From Aspidapion aeneum (taxonomy: Eukaryota > Arthropoda > Insecta > Coleoptera > Brentidae): a stretch of 64,000 nt of DNA. Location: NCBI GenBank assembly GCA_963576565.1, contig OY755046.1, positions 48,230,786-48,294,785 of the forward strand, given 5' to 3'. Below the pieces are notes generated by a model that ran no database searches, was not told the origin of the DNA, and was given only the letters and a program-made list of their open reading frames with translations. The translations under genes and the position numbers were made by a program. Shown one piece after another: positions 23,181-34,350 of this stretch (position 1 is the stretch's first letter; every line of letters begins with the position of its first letter).

Positions 23181-23182
23181 TA

Positions 23183-23435
23183 TACTGCCGTCCTTAGTAA
23201 GACCCAACTATCTGCAAAAAAATCAAAAATGAGTTAGGACCAAAAATGGCTTCAAATAGGTTACTTTCATCTGTTTTTTTAAGAAAAATACCAACATTTT
23301 TGTTCGGAAGTATTTTATTTCGAAAAACAAAAAAAAATATTACTATGTACTCTTAGCAAGCATTTAAACTTTAAACTCGCTTTTCTCGAAATAAGTGAAA
23401 ACGTAGATAGGTGGGTCTGACTAAGGACGGCAGTA
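23183..23435. mobile_element. Miniature Tc1/mariner-like element
   Basis: TACTGCCGTCCTTAGTAAGA on the left and TCTGACTAAGGACGGCAGTA on the right are inverted repeats flanked by TA on both sides. The 253-bp element has no coding sequence. TA duplication and size fit a mariner-type MITE. Confidence 0.8.
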
Positions 23436-23439
23436 TAGA

Positions 23440-25250
23440 AGTACGGTTTCTGCTTTTGGTCAATCGGGATAGTGGTATTAACGTACCTCTCTCGACTTTT
23501 GTTTAAAGAAGTTATCCACCAACTTCTTCTTATTTTAGCTTTCTGCGCTTTTTTTCTCCTCATGACGAAATAGATGCCAGATACTACCACAAATGCTGCA
23601 ACTGTAGTGGCAACGCGACTATCTAGGTTTAAAAACAATGAATAATCGAGAAAATGCGATAATTGCCAAGTACACATGTATTGGCGTACGTCCAAAATAC
23701 AATAGTCGTGGGAGCGCTGCACTTGTCAATTTGACTTCGGAACTTGGTGTACTTGCCAAGTATGCCTAAGTAACTTTAACACGGTATTATTAATGTGGTA
23801 TTTGACTAGACGGTCGCCGTATTATTAAATTTGTTACCGCCTGCTTTAGCTCGCGTATCGGCATCGAACCTATAACTGAACTATATATTCGATGGTATCG
23901 GCCGCTTTATCGCATTGCATGTCCTAGTGACCTGAAACCCAACAAGGTATGCCAATGTCGGTTTCGCAACTCACCTAAATTCTCCTGACATTTCAGCGCC
24001 TTGATCACAGCTTGAATGCCCGCGCAATTTGCGAACGACCTTGGCATCTCGGGATTAAAGCGTAGATTAAGGAGATTAATTGAAGACCTTGGTTCAAAAA
24101 CCGGAAGAGTGCACTTTTAGGTACAGACAAGTCCAAATTTTCAAAAATAATTTTTGGTGTGATTTTTACAAAATATCAATTTTACAGTGGGCCATATTAT
24201 AACAAATACCAATAATATCTATATTAGAACCAAAATTTGAGACCGTTGCAAATTTCTTTTCAAATTCAGACAGTTTCTTTTGATTTACCACAAATTTGAA
24301 TTTTAGAACTTGGCCGGTTTTTGCTTCAAGGTCTTCAATTGCTTTAAGCACAGCAAATATTTTCGTTTTAAACAAAGATTATAGAATATTTTTGATGACA
24401 AACAGTATTACAAGAAAAATATAGGAAGCAGTCATGAAAGGGAAACTGAGGAATTTTTTTACGACCAAATGATATCCAGAACCGTTTTATATAATAGGGA
24501 TAAAGATAAAAGGATTTGATAAAGAGTCTGGGATGCTGTAAGCTCTCTTGATGTCATTTTTGTTGTCCCGGTTTAATTAAAAATTCATTTATGAAATTTA
24601 AGTTATAAAAAAACAACTAAAAACCTGATTCCTTTAAATACCTACGTATTTGCTTTGTCTAAAATAATTATTATAACTTGACACAACCGATTGAGGGATC
24701 ACGTGTTTCGTGTGGGAGTCAAGAACGACCAAATCTGCATGTGGTCAAACGGGTTGACATACTGAGCTTTGCAAAGAAAACAGGAATGCCCAATAAGCTA
24801 CCTGGATATCAAATAGAAGTGCTGGGAGTGGTTCAAGGGATAGACCTGAAGCTTTGCAAAAAGAGCCTGATATGATCTACTAGCCGGACTTATATCGTTT
24901 ACTCGCCTCCTACTATGAGTGAATTATAAAAGAACGCATTTCTGAAAATATTCTGGAACATAATAAAATGGTAGCCATAAACAAAGAATAAAAAGTTTAA
25001 GGTTGCCATGGATACCTGTTAAAGTAAAAGTGTCTGAATGTGAGACATAGAAATCTGGGGGCACGGCAAAGCCCCGCCAAGTTTGCGCAAACTGCAGTAC
25101 CATCTTTTCTTGAAATATTTCAGCCCATAATTGATCTAAAACTCTACTTCGGAATGAGCTACGAAACTTAAACTTTGCACAGGCGTAGACCTTTATAGAG
25201 GTAAAAACCCCTTCGAGTTTCATGGAGTTCCATAAAGTATATTAGTAGCT
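23440..25250. other. Unassigned intergenic DNA
   Basis: Several frames of 65-99 codons occur (for example 24166-24375, 24678-24875, 24924-25223) but none has a recognisable domain, splice context or family resemblance. The stretch 23,800-24,100 is more GC-rich than its surroundings without any interpretable signal. Confidence 0.4.
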
Positions 25251-25272
25251 ACGAAATTTCAAAAAACGTCGA

Positions 25273-25680
25273 CATTGCCACTCACTCATGTATAGATCAT
25301 CAAAATTCTATGCTATAAAGCGGAAATCCGGCAAACTGATAGAAATTATCACCAGACCCTTGGCAAAAATCAAAGAACTGCAAATTTTTAATTCACTCCC
25401 CTCCCCTATACATGCAAAGTTATGTAAAAGTAACATTGCTCACTTCCAGAAACGCTAGAGAGCTGAGCTTTGGCAGACTGGTAGCGACTATGATAAAACT
25501 ATAGAAAAAATTTTTAAAACTCCAAATTTTAATTTACTTTCCTCCCCTTTAAATATAAAGTTATGTAAAAGTAACATTGCCTACTTCCAGAGACGCTAGA
25601 GAGCTGAGCTTTGGAAGGCTAATAGGAACTATGATAAGACCATGGGAATCAATTTTGTTTTAAACAATATTGCGCATATT
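25273..25680. repeat. 141-bp tandem repeat, two clear copies and one decayed
   Basis: AAAGTTATGTAAAAGTAACA recurs at 25416 and 25557, and GCTAGAGAGCTGAGCTTTGG follows in both, giving a 141-bp period. A more diverged unit precedes them from about 25,273. No coding function is seen. Confidence 0.75.
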
Positions 25681-25879
25681 TCACTACTTTTAAACTTAAA
25701 TATTATCCAAATCCTTTAAAAAAGGAATGAAATCATAACAAATCATTTCATGTAAAAAAGCCAAGTTGGAGAACTTGGCTTTACTTTTATCTCAATTCTT
25801 TTTACGGATAACCTTTTTCGCGTCCTAGGCATTTTTTGACATGAAATGTTTTTGTTTAAATATTCTTTTCTATAAATAA

Positions 25880-26137
25880 GTTTGAGCGTTTGGCCGTTTG
25901 ATTATTAGTTCTCTTCGTGTAAATGTGAGAATTAAACACAGAGCGTTTAACCAAGAAACGGCAAAAAATCATGAATTTTGATTGTTCTATTAAACGGTTA
26001 TAACCCTGCTCCGGAGTTACAAATAAAGAACAATAAAAATACGTGATTTTTTTACGTTTTTTTTTGTTAAACGATCTCTGTTTAATTGTCGCATTTAAAC
26101 GAAGAGAACTAATAACCGAACGGTCGGCCGCTCAAAT
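25880..26137. mobile_element. Miniature inverted-repeat transposon C
   Basis: The left end TTTGAGCGTTTGGCCGTTTG and the right end AACGGTCGGCCGCTCAAA are the tips of inverted arms of about 75 bp that also share TTATTAGTTCTCTTCG and its complement. There is no reading frame. Arms are imperfect, with small indels, so the copy is not recent. Confidence 0.7.
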
Positions 26138-26653
26138 TTGTTTAATGGTGTCTAAAACTTGATTTTTTTTAAATCGATTTTTATTGTCTTTGTATTTTGC
26201 TTTGGAAAGGTAAATTTTATAAGCCTAAAATGTGCGCAAAATGTGAAATACATCAAATTACCCGGCTAGTTACTAAAATTAATTTCATTTAATCAAAAAC
26301 TCATTTGAGCAAATTTCCAGTAATGAAGTTCCCAAACGACGAAAGTTATACTCTCATTATTGAACATTCCACGGCGAATCCCCGCTGATTTGACATTATT
26401 ATAGCCAGGTTTATGAAATTCCCTGTCGCATTCAAATAGCTGATGTACTCCGGACTCGGGCACTCCCAATTGGAGCCCCTAAATCTTTAAGCCGACTACT
26501 AACTACGCGCTTCTTGCTAAGTAGGTACAGCTGATTTCAAAAAATGTGACGACTGGAAAACTCGTTTTTTTATTTTAAGCAGTAAACAAATATATTATAT
26601 CAGGTTGACATTTACCTTTTACAGTAGTGTTATGACGTCGAATAAGAGGATTT
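26138..26653. other. Unassigned AT-rich DNA
   Basis: No gene or repeat was recognised between the miniature element and the hairpin-ended element. Confidence 0.45.
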
Positions 26654-26691
26654 TAGCTCACACATATACTATACTATAGTAGTGTGAGCTA
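26654..26691. repeat. Left terminal hairpin
   Basis: AGCTCACAC at 26655-26663 pairs with GTGTGAGCT at 26682-26690 around an 18-nt loop that is itself partly self-complementary (ACTATACTATAGTAG). The same hairpin starts the copy at 63,068. Confidence 0.85.
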
Positions 26692-26721
26692 TGGTGATCC
26701 TAATTTTTTCGAGAAAAAAAA

Positions 26722-29526
26722 GTCTGTCTGTCTGTATGTCTGTCTGTATGTCTGTATGTCTGTATGTCTGTATGTCTGTATGTCTATATGTCTGTATGTC
26801 TGTATGTCTGTATGTCTGTATGTCTGTATGTCTGTATGTCTGTATGTCTGTATGTCTGTATGTCTGTATGTCTGTATGTCTGTATGTCTGTATGTCTGTA
26901 TGTCTGTATGTCTGTATGTCTGTATGTCTGTATGTCTGTATGTCTGTATGTCTGTATGTCTGTATGTCTGTATGTCTGTATGTCTGTATGTCTGTATGTC
27001 TGTATGTCTGTATGTCTGTATGTCGGTATGTCGGTATGTCGGTATGTCTGTATGTCTGTATGTCTGTATGTCGGTATGTCTGTATGTCTGTATGTCTGTA
27101 TGTCTGTATGTCTGTATGTCTGTATGTCTGTATGTCTGTATGTCTGTATGTCTGTATGTCTGTATGTCTGTATGTCTGTATGTCTGTATGTCTGTATGTC
27201 TGTATGTCTGTATGTCTGTATGTCTGTATGTCTGTATGTCTGTATGTCTGTATGTCTGTATGTCTGTATGTCTGTATGTCTGTATGTCTGTATGTCTGTA
27301 TGTCTGTATGTCTGTATGTCTGTATGTCTGTATGTCTGTATGTCTGTATGTCTGTATGTCTGTATGTCTGTATGTCTGTATGTCTGTATGTCTGTATGTC
27401 TGTATGTCTGTATGTCTGTATGTCTGTATGTCTGTATGTCTGTATGTCTGTATGTCTGTATGTCTGTATGTCTGTATGTCTGTATGTCTGTATGTCTGTA
27501 TGTCTGTATGTCTGTATGTCTGTATGTCTGTATGTCTGTATGTCTGTATGTCTGTATGTCTGTATGTCTGTATGTCTGTATGTCTGTATGTCTGTATGTC
27601 TGTATGTCTGTATGTCTGTATGTCTGTATGTCTGTATGTCTGTATGTCTGTATGTCTGTATGTCTGTATGTCTGTATGTCTGTATGTCTGTATGTCTGTA
27701 TGTCTGTATGTCTGTATGTCTGTATGTCTGTATGTCTGTATGTCTGTATGTCTGTATGTCTGTATGTCTGTATGTCTGTATGTCTGTATGTCTGTATGTC
27801 TGTATGTCTGTATGTCTGTATGTCTGTATGTCTGTATGTCTGTATGTCTGTATGTCTGTATGTCTGTATGTCTGTATGTCTGTATGTCTGTATGTCTGTA
27901 TGTCTGTATGTCTGTATGTCTGTATGTCTGTATGTCTGTATGTCTGTATGTCTGTATGTCTGTATGTCTGTATGTCTGTATGTCTGTATGTCTGTATGTC
28001 TGTATGTCTGTATGTCTGTATGTCTGTATGTCTGTATGTCTGTATGTCTGTATGTCTGTATGTCTGTATGTCTGTATGTCTGTATGTCTGTATGTCTGTA
28101 TGTCTGTATGTCTGTATGTCTGTATGTCGGTATGTCGGTATGTCTGTATGTCTGTATGTCTGTATGTCTGTATGTCTGTATGTCTGTATGTCTGTATGTC
28201 TGTATGTCTGTATGTCTGTATGTCTGTATGTCTGTATGTCTGTATGTCTGTATGTCTGTATGTCTGTATGTCTGTATGTCTGTATGTCTGTATGTCTGTA
28301 TGTCTGTATGTCTGTATGTCTGTATGTCTGTATGTCTGTATGTCTGTATGTCTGTATGTCTGTATGTCTGTATGTCTGTATGTCTGTATGTCTGTATGTC
28401 TGTATGTCTGTATGTCTGTATGTCTGTATGTCTGTATGTCTGTATGTCTGTATGTCTGTATGTCTGTATGTCTGTATGTCTGTATGTCTGTATGTCTGTA
28501 TGTCTGTATGTCTGTATGTCTGTATGTCTGTATGTCTGTATGTCTGTATGTCTGTATGTCTGTATGTCTGTATGTCTGTATGTCTGTATGTCTGTATGTC
28601 TGTATGTCTGTATGTCTGTATGTCTGTATGTCTGTATGTCTGTATGTCTGTATGTCTGTATGTCTGTATGTCTGTATGTCTGTATGTCTGTATGTCTGTA
28701 TGTCTGTATGTCTGTATGTCTGTATGTCTGTATGTCTGTATGTCTGTATGTCTGTATGTCTGTATGTCTGTATGTCTGTATGTCTGTATGTCTGTATGTC
28801 TGTATGTCTGTATGTCTGTATGTCTGTATGTCTGTATGTCTGTATGTCTGTATGTCTGTATGTCTGTATGTCTGTATGTCTGTATGTCTGTATGTCTGTA
28901 TGTCTGTATGTCTGTATGTCTGTATGTCTGTATGTCTGTATGTCTGTATGTCTGTATGTCTGTATGTCTGTATGTCTGTATGTCTGTATGTCTGTATGTC
29001 TGTATGTCTGTATGTCTGTATGTCTGTATGTCTGTATGTCTGTATGTCTGTATGTCTGTATGTCTGTATGTCTGTTTGTCTGTATGTCTGTATGTCTGTA
29101 TGTCTGTATGTCTGTATGTCTGTATGTCTGTATGTCTGTATGTCTGTATGTCTGTATGTCTGTATGTCTGTATGTCTGTATGTCTGTATGTCTGTATGTC
29201 TGTATGTCTGTATGTCTGTATGTCTGTATGTCTGTATGTCTGTATGTCTGTATGTCTGTATGTCTGTATGTCTGTATGTCTGTATGTCTGTATGTCTGTA
29301 TGTCTGTATGTCTGTATGTATGCATGTCTGTATGTCTGTATGTCTGTATGTCTGTATGTCTGTATGTCTGTATGTCTGTATGTCTGTATGTCTGTATGTC
29401 TGTATGTCTGTATGTCTGTATGTCTGTATGTCTGTATGTCTGTATGTCTGTATGTCTGTATGTCTGTATGTCTGTATGTCTGTATGTCTGTATGTCTGTA
29501 TGTCTGTATGTCTGTATGTATGCATG
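26722..29526 (+). repeat. 8-bp satellite array (TGTATGTC)n, left part
   Basis: About 350 units of TGTATGTC. Interruptions are rare: GTCG variants at 27022, 27030, 27038, 27070, 28126 and 28134, one GTTT near 29075, and the junction variant GTATGTATGCATG at about 29315 and again, cut by the LTR element, at about 29515. The 8-mer has no stop codon in any of the six frames, so frames of over 900 codons (repeating CMSVCLYV or HTDIQTYR) are composition artefacts. Confidence 0.97.
29523..29526. repeat. Left target-site duplication CATG of the LTR element
   Basis: CATG precedes the first LTR and CATG follows the second (46136-46139). Confidence 0.85.
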
Positions 29527-30404
29527 TGTAACAAAACGGGATTTGAGCATAAATGGTATTTTTGCCATTTATAAGTTTTTAAAGATTTTTAATTAAATAT
29601 TGTTTTGACATCAACAAGCATTAATTATATGCAAGACTAGGTTAAGATTAAGTAAAATTTATGGCAACTCGGCGACTTGTTTTTAGGCATGTTTTCAGGT
29701 TCGCTGTATTTTAATAAAAGTTGTATTCGGCTAATATGTCCTTTGAGCCACTAACATCAAAATAATTCTTATTTTGTAACTGGAAACAAATTTTAAACTA
29801 TTTTCAATTAAAAAAAAACACACTGTATAATTTTACTTTCTAACGGGTTTTTCAGTCTGGCTTGCATTGCTATTTCGTCTCTTAGTGGAGCGCTTAAAGC
29901 GCAGTCTATTTCTTTCTCGCCAAAGCGAAAGGGAGTAGAATTCTAGCCAATCAACGCCAAGATATTTGTCCCTTCAAGCGCAGGGTCGCTTTAACTGAGA
30001 CGGGAAACTTTCGAAAGTCGTCAGGGAGTTTACTTTTTAGTTTGCCTTTGCCTATCTTAAGGGGGGGTTTTATTTCAACTGGGGAAATTTATCAATTATT
30101 TTAACATTGTATAAAACTGTTAACTTTAATATTCATAAATATTTTGGTCTTTTCTTTTAGAGTTTATTGATTGTAAAGTCATTAATTATTACTGTTTCCA
30201 GTGTTTTGAAATAATGTGTTTAACTGTTTTATGGTTTTTTATCAACAAAATACAAACCATTCGTTGCCCTAAAATCGGCATTTTTAATTAATAACATATC
30301 CCAAACCTAAACAGTAATATTAAGTAAATTAAACAGTTGATTGAATAGTTTCACTCATTCAATCAACGTTTAAGATGTTGATAAATATATATATTTACAA
30401 CAAA

Positions 30405-30413
30405 TATATAAAA
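30405..30413 (+). promoter_or_regulatory. Candidate TATA box of the left LTR
   Basis: TATATAAAAGG lies about 140 bp upstream of the putative splice donor. Position and sequence suit an RNA polymerase II promoter in the LTR; the transcription start is not determinable. Confidence 0.5.
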
Positions 30414-30544
30414 GGTTTATAAAACCTAAAAGTTTAAGAAGTGTAAATATTTGAATATAAAAGTTCAATGATAGTAAAAATTTGATATTTAAATAATAAA
30501 TATTAGAAGTGAAAGTGTGAAGCTGCAAGAAGAAAATTGAAAAG

Positions 30545-30550
30545 GTATGT
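30545..30550 (+). promoter_or_regulatory. Candidate splice donor in the LTR leader
   Basis: AAAG|GTATGT matches the 5' splice-site consensus. Together with an acceptor at 44,055 it would remove about 13.5 kb of AT-rich DNA. Confidence 0.35.
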
Positions 30551-30779
30551 ATGATTTCCTACATTGGTTATACATTTGAGAAAAACGTTTATAGCATACT
30601 TTTCCTCCAAGAACCGCCAAATTCCCTTTCGAGATCGTGTAAATTTAATAACATATAGTAACGTTTAATCTTTTTATAATTTATATAAGTTGTAGCCTAA
30701 GTTGGTAGCTTACAACATTTAAGCCTTGGCCACTTAAGGTGACAGTACCACTGTCACACGCCAGGCCCCTAATACAAAG

Positions 30780-30797
30780 TGGTGTCAGTAGTTCAGG
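30780..30797 (+). promoter_or_regulatory. Candidate primer-binding site
   Basis: TGGTGTCAGTAGTTCAGG starts with TGG, complementary to the CCA end of a tRNA, at the expected distance from the LTR. The tRNA was not identified. Confidence 0.6.
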
Positions 30798-30799
30798 GT

Positions 30800-33700
30800 A
30801 ATTTAGTTTTTGGAAAATTTGTGAAAAAATTTTGGAAAATTTGGGAAAAATTTTGAAAAATTTGTGAAAATTTTATGTTGAAAGTTTGAGAAAAACTCAG
30901 TAGTACTTTAGTTAACCCATTGGTAGTATTTTGTTGGAAAAACTAAAGGAAATTTTTGTAAAATTGTTCGTTTTAAAAGAAATAGTCTTGTCTAGTTTTT
31001 GAAAACCAAAACTAATTTGTTGGAAGATGTGCCATAACTGTTTTTCGTTGTTTAATTTACTAACGTTATAATCTGTGTTGCAATTATTTTATGAATTTTT
31101 TAATATTTTTGAATATTTTTTGTCCTTGAAACAGTAAATACAAGGAAAATGTCAATGTCATGACAATTTTTCTATTGATATATGATCACTTTAAATTTTT
31201 AAAAGATAAATTGGTAGAATATTTTTTATTGAAAAGTTAAGTTTAAATACTATCCAAATATGCCAGCAAATAAAATGCTCTCCATTTCTATCTGGAGGAC
31301 GGATTCTCCAGCATGCGAAAGGATCAACCTTTTGCCTTAATAAAGCTTTACTGAACTCTAGATTTGAGTTATAACTCCAAAACTCGTTGGTAAACTTTAA
31401 CATTGTTCCATCAAAACATTATTTAAACAAAATGGATAAAATAGTCCATTATTTTGTCTTAATTGTAGCACAGTGTTGTTAAAATAAAGTCTCATTAAAC
31501 TTATCATTCTCTTGCCATTAAAAGCCTATTTTGTCTTTCTAGCTGAATTTTTTTTAAGAATCTTTTATTAAAAACATAAAAAAGGAGTCCATTGCAACTC
31601 TTTATTTTTGATTAGTTGGCTGAAACAATAATTGCCAACCCTTCCTCTGACAAACCACTGATTTTTTTTGAAGACACCCGTCAAATATAACTAAGGGAGG
31701 ATATATTTTTTTTAATTTTATTGCATTAATAACAGTTTTTTTTGTTTTTTTGAACCATTAAACCTTTTTTATTAATATTTAATAACATTTTTTGTTTAAA
31801 TAATACAAAAATTTATGTTAAGTCATTATAACATTGTTTTTATAAGTATTTTTCTTCGTAGATATCGATATTTTCACCTTAATTTTGGTTTTATTCTTTG
31901 TTTAATAGCTAAAATTTCATTTGGCAAAAAGTACCTAAACCAAATTATTTGACCATCTAAGTATCCAAAATGGTGTAATTAAGTAATCTCAAGTAATTTT
32001 CCATTGATATTGCATCATAACTTTAAAATTTATAATTTCTAACTACTTTTTCCATGCAAGCGTGGGTAGCATACCTCTGCTATAGTCTATTTGCAATCAT
32101 TATGGAAATTTCATCTCTCATTTGTTTGTGCTACAGGACATTGTAAAGTATCTGGTCAGGATAAACTCAAAAAACAGACCTAGCTACTAGCAATATATTG
32201 TATAGAATATGTGATAGATGTTTTTTTTGTCATTTTGTAATTTTTGTACTCTCTATATCATACATATATGATTGAGATTTACCACAAGTTCAAACCAATG
32301 AACCACGAAGTATTTTCAAATTTTATATTTTTATATATCCAGATTTTGAAAATGTATTTTTTTTCCAAACTACACACAAGTTTCTTTTTGGAAAATAAAC
32401 ATGACTAACTGATTTCTTTGTATCTCAGTAACAACTTTGTCGATTATGAGAAATTTCTTTATTATAAGGTCCACAAGTAAATCTTTCAAAATTTAAAAAA
32501 AAAGCACTAAATTGTTAAAACCATGGACTAAATAAATGTAGCCACAGCAAATATCGATTCTATTCAAATATTATCAAATTAAAAATAAAAATTTACGTTT
32601 TATGTTACAAAACATAGCATTCAAACATAGCATTCTTTAAAACGACGTACCTGTCGCACTATTTTTGCTTTATAATTTTCTTATTAAAGTACGTATTATT
32701 CTTTTCATAAAAGAAAAATTTGATTTTTTTTCTTAAGTTGGATATTATCAGCACTATCTGCAAATTCACAGCTTTTTAGTAAAGTGAGGTAAATGTAAAA
32801 ATCTCCTGTATATTTTTTTGGTTTTTTGGAGAGAGACTTTATTTTATTTATTTTCTTTCACTAACATGTAGGTAATCAAGTGGATTTCGTTTCATAATAT
32901 TTTTAATTAAATCAAAAGTATATTGTCGTTTATTATCGTAAGTTATTGTCAAGCCATTTTTGCAAAATGGTATACCTAATTAAATATTATGAAATGGAAA
33001 AACCTATGTAGAACCCTTCATTCAATTTTCTATGATTCAGGTAAAGCCAACTGGATGGTCCGAACAAAAACTTTCGGGTTTTTGTTTGTAAAGTCGTAAA
33101 CTAATTTATCGTCTCTTCTTAATTAGTATGTAGATTTTGGGAAAAATCACAATAAAATTATTTTTGCTTTATTTTGTCATTATCTTTGCCCTTAAAGGAA
33201 TTAATCCGCTACATGCGAAGTAATTAGGTAATTAACTATTTATGTTAATAAATGAACTCATCACACTTAAATATCTTATTAAATATTAACACCTTTGAAA
33301 TTAAAACCTAAAACGACTTATTACCAAATGGATCATTCTGAGTTAAAACCATGATGTAGAAAGAGAAAAATGATTAGGGAGTTTGATAAAAACCTCATAT
33401 TATGAAAAAAAAGTACTGATCTTTGTCAACATTAAAATTTGGTACATGTCTAACTTTGAAGACCTATTTTTTTCGAAAAAAAGATCTAAAGTTATATCCT
33501 AAGAAAGGATATTAAGAAAATTCGACCTTTTTTAAAACAAAGCAATAAAATAACCACCTTTAGCGAAAAATGTACGTTATTTTTCATATTTTCAAAAATC
33601 AAAACGTTAACCTAACAGAAAACTAAACCTTTTTTGTAGAAAAAATAAAAATGGCATCCATATCGGTTTACTAGTTACCATCTTAAAACACAACTTAGCC

Positions 33701-34185
33701 TATTTAGAGAGAGTTTCATCCTATTTTTTTATTCGTATGTCATTGTATTGAATAATAACTTTACTGAAAAGATAAATAAATTATCCACCAATTTACTTAA
33801 AAGTCAAAACACGTTGGCTAAACTTAAGAAAGGACTATATTACCTATTGAGAACTGCCCACAAGCGTTTATCTCAGTACATATTTTAGATCGAGTCAAAA
33901 TTTTTATTTATAAAGTCCTTTATTTTATCATCTGTATTTTACACTAAAATGCCACCAGGGGGAGCAATGATTGACATTAAACAATTAAACATTATTTGTT
34001 ATAAACTACCACTAGTTTTATTGTCTAATAACAAGAGTGAAAATCTCATTTTTCTGTGCATAATGTGTGTGAATTTTTTGACAGTAATTTTTGAGTTAGG
34101 TATTTATTCGCACGGTAATTAAACAAGTTTTGCATTGGTAATTTTAACAGTACATTCATTACCTTTTACAAAGAATGGTGCTATC
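30800..34185. other. Non-coding AT-rich interior of the LTR element, part 1
   Basis: No frame above about 70 codons and no domain. A short stretch just after the primer-binding site repeats TTTGGAAAATTTGTGAAAAA-like phrases (30,810-30,880). The rest is AT-rich sequence without recognisable structure. Confidence 0.6.
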
Positions 34186-34350
34186 TATCTATTTATTTAG
34201 CCTTCTTCGATCCATCTTTGGATATAGGCCTCCTTCAATATCTTCCACTCTTTCCTGTATGACGCCGTGTTCATCCATCTAGTTCCCGCATGTTTCTTCA
34301 AATCGTGCGCGCATCTCATTTGTAGTCTTCCACTACCTCTTTTATTTTCC
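34186..34350 (-). pseudogene. LINE C-terminal fragment inside the LTR element
   Basis: Minus-strand translation gives MRCAHDLKKHAGTRWMNTA and WKILKEAYIQRW, the conserved C-terminal tail of insect non-LTR endonuclease/reverse-transcriptase proteins (the family pattern is RW-DDL--AG--W---A-----W--L-EAY-Q-W). Only about 50 codons survive. It belongs to a different LINE lineage from the one at 37.4 kb. Confidence 0.65.

Larger units (their letters stand above)
29527..30776 (+). repeat. Left LTR
   Basis: TGTAACAAAACGGG to CCCCTAATACA. It has a TATA-like box TATATAAAA at 30405-30413, AATAAA near 30496, and a consensus-like splice donor AAAG|GTATGT at 30544/30545 in the probable leader. Compared with the right LTR it lacks 24 bp after TTTGCCTA near 30,056. 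Confidence 0.9.

Noticed and set aside
23315..23722. 135-codon minus-strand frame
   Set aside because: Its 3' part lies in a TA-flanked MITE and crosses the terminus; the remainder has no recognisable motif beyond one hydrophobic stretch.
24924..25223. 99-codon minus-strand frame
   Set aside because: No family resemblance, and it lies next to a decayed 141-bp tandem repeat.
26722..29526. CRISPR-like array
   Set aside because: Units are contiguous 8-mers with no spacers; this is a eukaryotic satellite.
26684..29596. Frames of 916-970 codons on both strands
   Set aside because: Same octamer artefact as the larger array.
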